From: DATJPR01 sp035506295
GTDB taxonomy: Bacteria; Bacteroidota; Ignavibacteria; UBA10030; UBA6906
Assembly (NCBI GenBank): GCA_035506295.1
Contig: DATJPR010000255.1
Coordinates: 1 to 17,221 of the forward strand
Length of the DNA stretch: 17,221 bases
Direction of reading: 5' to 3'
In this document: positions 13,970 through 17,221 of the stretch, piece after piece
Numbering within the stretch: the stretch's first letter is position 1
Layout: each line of letters starts with the position of its first letter
The notes under the pieces: generated by a model
Seen by the model: the letters and a program-made list of their open reading frames with translations, nothing else
The model's database searches: none
Told to the model about the DNA's origin: nothing
Made by a program: the position numbers and the translations under genes

Positions 13970-16549
13970 ATGACGCGCCGGTATCTCTGCATCTGCATCG
14001 CCCTCGCCATCCCCCTGTCTAACGCCTCAACCCAGAACGCAGCTTCATTTGATGTGGCGGCGTACAAGGCCTTTCTGTCAGCCAATCAGTACCTCGAGCC
14101 CGCACAACTTCAGTCGATGTATCCCGCGGGTCGATTTTCGAATAAATCTGCGTCGTCAAATCCATGGTATCTGGACAGCATCGACTATCGATACCATCTG
14201 ACCTCGTATGAAAAGCAGCTCCTCGCCGATCACGGCTTTGTGGTGACGTCACGTCTCCCACAGCAAACCATGATCTCCGCCTTCGCAGATATCTACACGA
14301 AGGATCTTCCCGTTTTCGTCTCCACCGACGCTATCCTCGAGGCGGTGCATTTCTCGTACGATAGAATCCTCATGGATATCGAGAAGGGGACGATCATCCC
14401 CGCACTGAATTCTCTGCTGTCCGGGATGCGGGGGCAGCTCCCCACCCTGGCCCAACGATACAGCGCCGATCCACGCATGATGCCGAAGCTGCGGGATCTC
14501 GACGTCTATCTGACGGTACCGTTGAAACTCCTCGGGAATTCCATCGGACCCTATTTCTCGCAGAACGATTCAGTTGTTGCCGTTCTCCTCCAGCTCATCG
14601 CCAAACAGCATCCGACGGATGTGAAATTGTTCGCCGATATTCCGAGAACGATTGACTTCAGCCAGTTCACGGTCCGTGGGCATTATACGCAAAGCCCCGA
14701 GCTTTCACGGTACTTTCAGGCCATGATGTGGCTCGGAAGAACGGAGATCTACCTCATTCCACCCTCGGGGACCACGATCCTTTGGCCTGATTCTTGTGTC
14801 CAGCGCCAGGCCGTCGACGCGATCCTTGTCGTGGAGTCATTGAAAGCGAGCAATACCCAGCCGACACTCCAGATGATCGACTCGCTGGTTTCGTTCATGG
14901 TGGGAGAATCCGACAATGTCAATGTCACCGAGATGGAAAGCCTGATGGCGGAAGCGAATGTCGACAGTGCAGGAAGCATGTTGGACACTGCGACGTTTCA
15001 CTCATTTCAGGATATCCTTCGCGAGAAATCGTACGCGTTCCAGCGGATTAATTCCCAAATTTTGATGGAAGGTTGGAGCAACCCCGATGGGGTGCAGCCC
15101 GCTTCTGCCTTCATGCTTCTCGGTCAGAGATTTATTATCGATTCGTACGTCACCGGGAACGTTGTCTTCGACAAGATCAAGTATCAGGGTCAGCTTGTGA
15201 CGAGGATGTTGCCGTCGACACTTGACGTGTTGTTTGCCCTCGGGAACAACGCGGCGCTTCAGATTCTCGACCCGGAGCTTCAACACTATCACTACGCCCC
15301 CAACCTCGCCGCGCTTCGGTACCTGGTGGACTCGTACGACGATGATTTCTGGAACTGCTCGCTCTTTAATTGCTGGCTCTCGATCATCAGGACGCTGAAC
15401 CCACCGCAGGTGCGCTCGGCCCTCCCCGGATTCATGCAAACAAGCGCATGGTGGCAGGAGAAGATGAACACGCAGCTTGCTTCATGGGCGCAGCTCAGGC
15501 ATGACGATCTACTCTATGCGAAGCAATCGTATACCCCGGGGTATGTCGTGTGCTCCTATCCGCAGAGCTATGTGGAGCCCGTGCCGGAATTCTATGCACG
15601 GGTCAAGAAATTTGCGGAGATGGCAGCCCCGAGGTTTACCGCCCTTGGAGTCTCAACAATACCCACGTATTTCAATTTCCTGAGTGCAATAGCCGACACG
15701 CTTGGCACGATTGCCCAAAAGGAGCTAGCGGGGACTGCGCTGGAGATGGGAGAACGGGACTTTCTGAAGAGGATGATGTCGCTGTATACTGTGGAGGGAG
15801 GTTGTTCGGAAGGGGGACCTCAGTATCAGGGGTACAGCGGCTGGTACCCACGGCTGTTTTATGGTGTGAGCTATGGGGTGGACGCGTTGTCGCATCCGGA
15901 GCTCACAAAGACAGATTTCATTGTGGCCGACGTGCACACATCTCCCACAGACAGTGTGGGGAATCCTGTCGGGTGGGTGCTTCACGTGGGTGCGGGGCCG
16001 ATCGATCTTGCGATCGTCAACGCATCGATGCCCGGCGGCGAGCCGTGTGCCTTCATCGGGCCGGTCCTGAATTACTACGAGCGGATCACCGAGAAATTCC
16101 AGCGCTTGACAGATGAAGAATGGACGACCCTTTGCACAATGGCGCCGACGATCCGGCCGGCCTTTGTGAATCTTTATCTTGCCGACGAGCGTGGTCAGTC
16201 AAGAGGGGCTGGACCGGAACTTCTGACCGGGATTTCCGACGAGACCATGCAGGTGCATCCCGGGTCGTACGTGCTCTATCAGAACTACCCCAATCCATTT
16301 AATCCCTCCACGTTCATCACGTTCACTGTCCCGTGGTCATCAAAGGGCGAACAGGTGAAGCTTGACATACTCGATGTTCGTGGGGCGCGGATTGCCGGTT
16401 TGATTGATGAGCGGCTTGGCTCCGGCAGCTATGTCGTACGATGGGATGGACACACCTCGGTCGGATCGGCAGCGGCAAGCGGAATCTACTTCTATCGCCT
16501 TCGAGCGGGTACCGTCTCGATGACCCGAAAGATGATTTTGCTGAGGTAA
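13970..16549 (+). CDS. Large secreted DUF3160-type protein with C-terminal sorting domain
   Basis: An 859-residue protein. Residues 1-22 are a signal peptide. The body (about 60-740) matches my knowledge of DUF3160: an FVSTDAILEAVHFSYDRIL segment near 116-134, a helical middle part, and the WAQLRHDDLLYAKQSYTPGY signature from about residue 506. DUF3160 is found in secreted bacterial and archaeal proteins and has no settled function. Residues 767-859 are a sorting/FlgD-like beta-sandwich (YQNYPNPFNPSTFITF, ending in TRKMILLR), so type IX export and surface anchoring or release is expected. The ATG at 13970 follows AGGGAACGGAA, a good ribosome site that a leader hairpin may mask. It has its own promoter and a strong inverted repeat 30 bp after the stop, so it is probably monocistronic. 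It shares the export route, but no visible regulatory site, with the propeller gene. Confidence 0.85.
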   Translation: MTRRYLCICIALAIPLSNASTQNAASFDVAAYKAFLSANQYLEPAQLQSMYPAGRFSNKSASSNPWYLDSIDYRYHLTSYEKQLLADHGFVVTSRLPQQTMISAFADIYTKDLPVFVSTDAILEAVHFSYDRILMDIEKGTIIPALNSLLSGMRGQLPTLAQRYSADPRMMPKLRDLDVYLTVPLKLLGNSIGPYFSQNDSVVAVLLQLIAKQHPTDVKLFADIPRTIDFSQFTVRGHYTQSPELSRYFQAMMWLGRTEIYLIPPSGTTILWPDSCVQRQAVDAILVVESLKASNTQPTLQMIDSLVSFMVGESDNVNVTEMESLMAEANVDSAGSMLDTATFHSFQDILREKSYAFQRINSQILMEGWSNPDGVQPASAFMLLGQRFIIDSYVTGNVVFDKIKYQGQLVTRMLPSTLDVLFALGNNAALQILDPELQHYHYAPNLAALRYLVDSYDDDFWNCSLFNCWLSIIRTLNPPQVRSALPGFMQTSAWWQEKMNTQLASWAQLRHDDLLYAKQSYTPGYVVCSYPQSYVEPVPEFYARVKKFAEMAAPRFTALGVSTIPTYFNFLSAIADTLGTIAQKELAGTALEMGERDFLKRMMSLYTVEGGCSEGGPQYQGYSGWYPRLFYGVSYGVDALSHPELTKTDFIVADVHTSPTDSVGNPVGWVLHVGAGPIDLAIVNASMPGGEPCAFIGPVLNYYERITEKFQRLTDEEWTTLCTMAPTIRPAFVNLYLADERGQSRGAGPELLTGISDETMQVHPGSYVLYQNYPNPFNPSTFITFTVPWSSKGEQVKLDILDVRGARIAGLIDERLGSGSYVVRWDGHTSVGSAAASGIYFYRLRAGTVSMTRKMILLR

Positions 16550-16578
16550 GAGAAGAGTATGGTCGGATCGGCTGGGTG

Positions 16579-16625
16579 AATTGTCACTTGTCAATTGAAA
16601 TTTGACAAGCGACAATTGATCTTTT
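16579..16625 (+). terminator. Long AT-rich hairpin with T-run after the DUF3160-type gene
   Basis: Positions 16579-16594 pair with 16602-16617 in 15 of 16 positions (single A-C mismatch at 16586/16610) around a 7-nt loop, followed by GATCTTTT. It starts 30 bp after the stop at 16549. Position and T-run suggest a factor-independent terminator, though the AT-rich stem and internal TTGTCA repetition would also suit a palindromic repeat element. Confidence 0.6.
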
Positions 16626-16633
16626 GTGCCCGG

Positions 16634-16673
16634 AATCCCGCCCGAACACTCCGCATAAACACCGTGCGGGATT
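16634..16673. repeat. Inverted repeat AATCCCGC ... GCGGGATT
   Basis: Eight perfect base pairs (16634-16641 with 16666-16673) around a 24-nt spacer, directly after the terminator-like hairpin. No function is evident. Confidence 0.35.
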
Positions 16674-16730
16674 TCGCGGCGGACGGAGCCGCCCCCTCAA
16701 CTTGAACTCCAGCCGGATTTCGTGAACAAG

Positions 16731-16773
16731 AAAACGAAAACCACCCTGAAAACATTGGGATGGGTTTCGTTTT
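16731..16773 (-). terminator. Hairpin with T-rich tail, candidate terminator for leftward transcription
   Basis: AAAACGAAA (16731-16739) pairs perfectly with TTTCGTTTT (16765-16773); after an A-G mismatch, inner CC-A-CCC pairs with GGG-A-TGG with one bulged A. Read on the minus strand the 3' arm is T-rich (GGTTTTCGTTTTCTTGTTC). No plus-strand gene lies just before it, so it best suits transcripts arriving from the right edge. Confidence 0.5.
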
Positions 16774-16802
16774 GAGTGCCCGGATTCCAAACTATGTATC
16801 AC

Positions 16803-16925
16803 TTATAGCGCACCGAGTTTTCGAATTGTCGATGTGTGCCTGCGGAAATGTACGGTTTCCCAGAACTTGATTAGATCCTGCAGAGCGAGAAGGACGTAGC
16901 GTCCACTCAGATCGCCTTCATACAA
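16803..16925 (-). pseudogene. Possible 3' remnant of a leftward gene, or 40-codon small ORF
   Basis: A TTG at 16925 with AGGAGG 5 nt upstream opens a 40-residue frame (begins YEGDLSGRYVLLALQDLIKF after the start, ends KLGAL). It reads like folded protein rather than shadow, and it is followed by the terminator-like hairpin at 16731-16773. In its own frame a stop lies just upstream, so it is either a very short gene or the C-terminus of a gene broken by frameshifts. I recognise no family. Confidence 0.25.
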
Positions 16926-16977
16926 AGCACCCTCCTCTTATCCCGCGCAATCCTATCTCAAAGATCAGCACCGATCC

Positions 16978-17130
16978 TCAAAGACATTGGCGTATGGGAT
17001 CAAGCAACAACTGATCGACCGTGGTCGGAAAGAAATGACTAGTGAGACGCGAATTGATAATCGAGATCTGCATCCCTTCAAACGCGCGATCGATCGGTCT
17101 GAGGTCGTTCACCTTCAAGGGAGTCGGCAT
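16978..17130 (-). pseudogene. Possible gene fragment, 50 codons, unknown
   Basis: The frame from the ATG at 17130 to the TGA at 16978 encodes a 50-residue peptide (starts MPTPLKVNDLRPIDRAFEGM, ends LLLDPIRQCL) of ordinary protein composition, with only a weak ribosome site. A second protein-like piece in another minus frame (from 17215, including LRTYFLTEWNYKTQIFDLDN) runs into it, as expected from a single frameshift. Together with 16803-16925 it may be one decayed gene extending to the right. The family is unknown. Confidence 0.22.
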
Positions 17131-17221
17131 TATCCAGGTCGAAAATCTGGGTTTTGTAGTTCCATTCCGTCAGAAAGTATGTCCGGAGTCCGAGAAGGTC
17201 TGATTTTGCACAGAGTCAACG

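Larger units (their letters stand above)
16550..17221. other. Region without a confident gene, rich in inverted repeats
   Basis: In 672 bp no frame gives a convincing complete protein. The left half holds three inverted repeats (16579-16625, 16634-16673, 16731-16773). The right half has protein-like fragments on the minus strand in different frames (16803-16925 and 16978-17130, and a further piece from about 17215). A plus-strand frame is open from 16900 to the window edge, but it is codon-aligned antisense to the 16978-17130 fragment, Ser/Arg-rich and shadow-like. Confidence 0.6.

Noticed and set aside
16900..17221. Plus-strand frame open for 107 codons to the right edge
   Set aside because: Ser/Arg-rich, codon-aligned antisense of a minus-strand fragment, with only a weak ribosome site at its ATG (17035).

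Overview
The window looks like a chromosomal piece of a moderately GC-rich member of the Bacteroidota or a related lineage (Ignavibacteria, Kryptoniota or Calditrichota-like). Three things point there: two secreted proteins end in the QNYPNPFNPST-type C-terminal sorting/FlgD-like domain used with type IX secretion; a TonB-dependent receptor carries an N-terminal carboxypeptidase-regulatory-like domain; and two promoters combine TTGACA with a TAnnTTTG element, the Bacteroidota -7 motif. This assignment is inference from family knowledge; there is no rRNA or marker gene in the window.

Layout. (1) 1-678, minus strand: the 5' part of a secreted protein gene cut by the left edge. (2) 679-1072: a divergent non-coding region. 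(3) 1073-4223, plus: a TonB-dependent outer-membrane receptor overlapping a small probable lipoprotein gene. (4) 4422-7964, plus: a secreted alpha/beta hydrolase and an 803-residue MacB/FtsX-type permease. (5) 8039-13545, minus: in transcription order a GAF-AAA+-Fis sigma-54 activator, a secreted five-bladed beta-propeller protein with a sorting domain, and a cytoplasmic Ser/Thr kinase with FlgO-like and TPR domains. (6) 13970-16549, plus: a large secreted DUF3160-type protein, also with a sorting domain. (7) 16550-17221: no confident gene, but strong inverted repeats and what looks like the decayed 3' end of a leftward gene.

The most striking part is a self-contained sigma-54 circuit at 11752-13545. 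The activator gene lies directly upstream of the propeller gene. The 234-bp gap between them holds a GG-N10-GC sigma-54 promoter placed to give a leader of about 20 nt with an AGGAGG ribosome site. About 85 and 106 bp upstream of the expected start lie two near-identical 16-bp dyads exactly 21 bp (two helical turns) apart. This is the textbook layout of enhancer sites for such an activator, and it predicts that an intracellular signal sensed by the GAF domain switches on export of one surface/secreted propeller protein. The kinase downstream has its own sigma-70-type promoter.

Four gene starts are set here at internal codons (1073, 10297, 11751, 13545) rather than at the longest possible open frame, because signal peptides, promoters or hairpins lie in the upstream parts. 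No type IX secretion machinery, RNA gene, insertion sequence or CRISPR array was seen.
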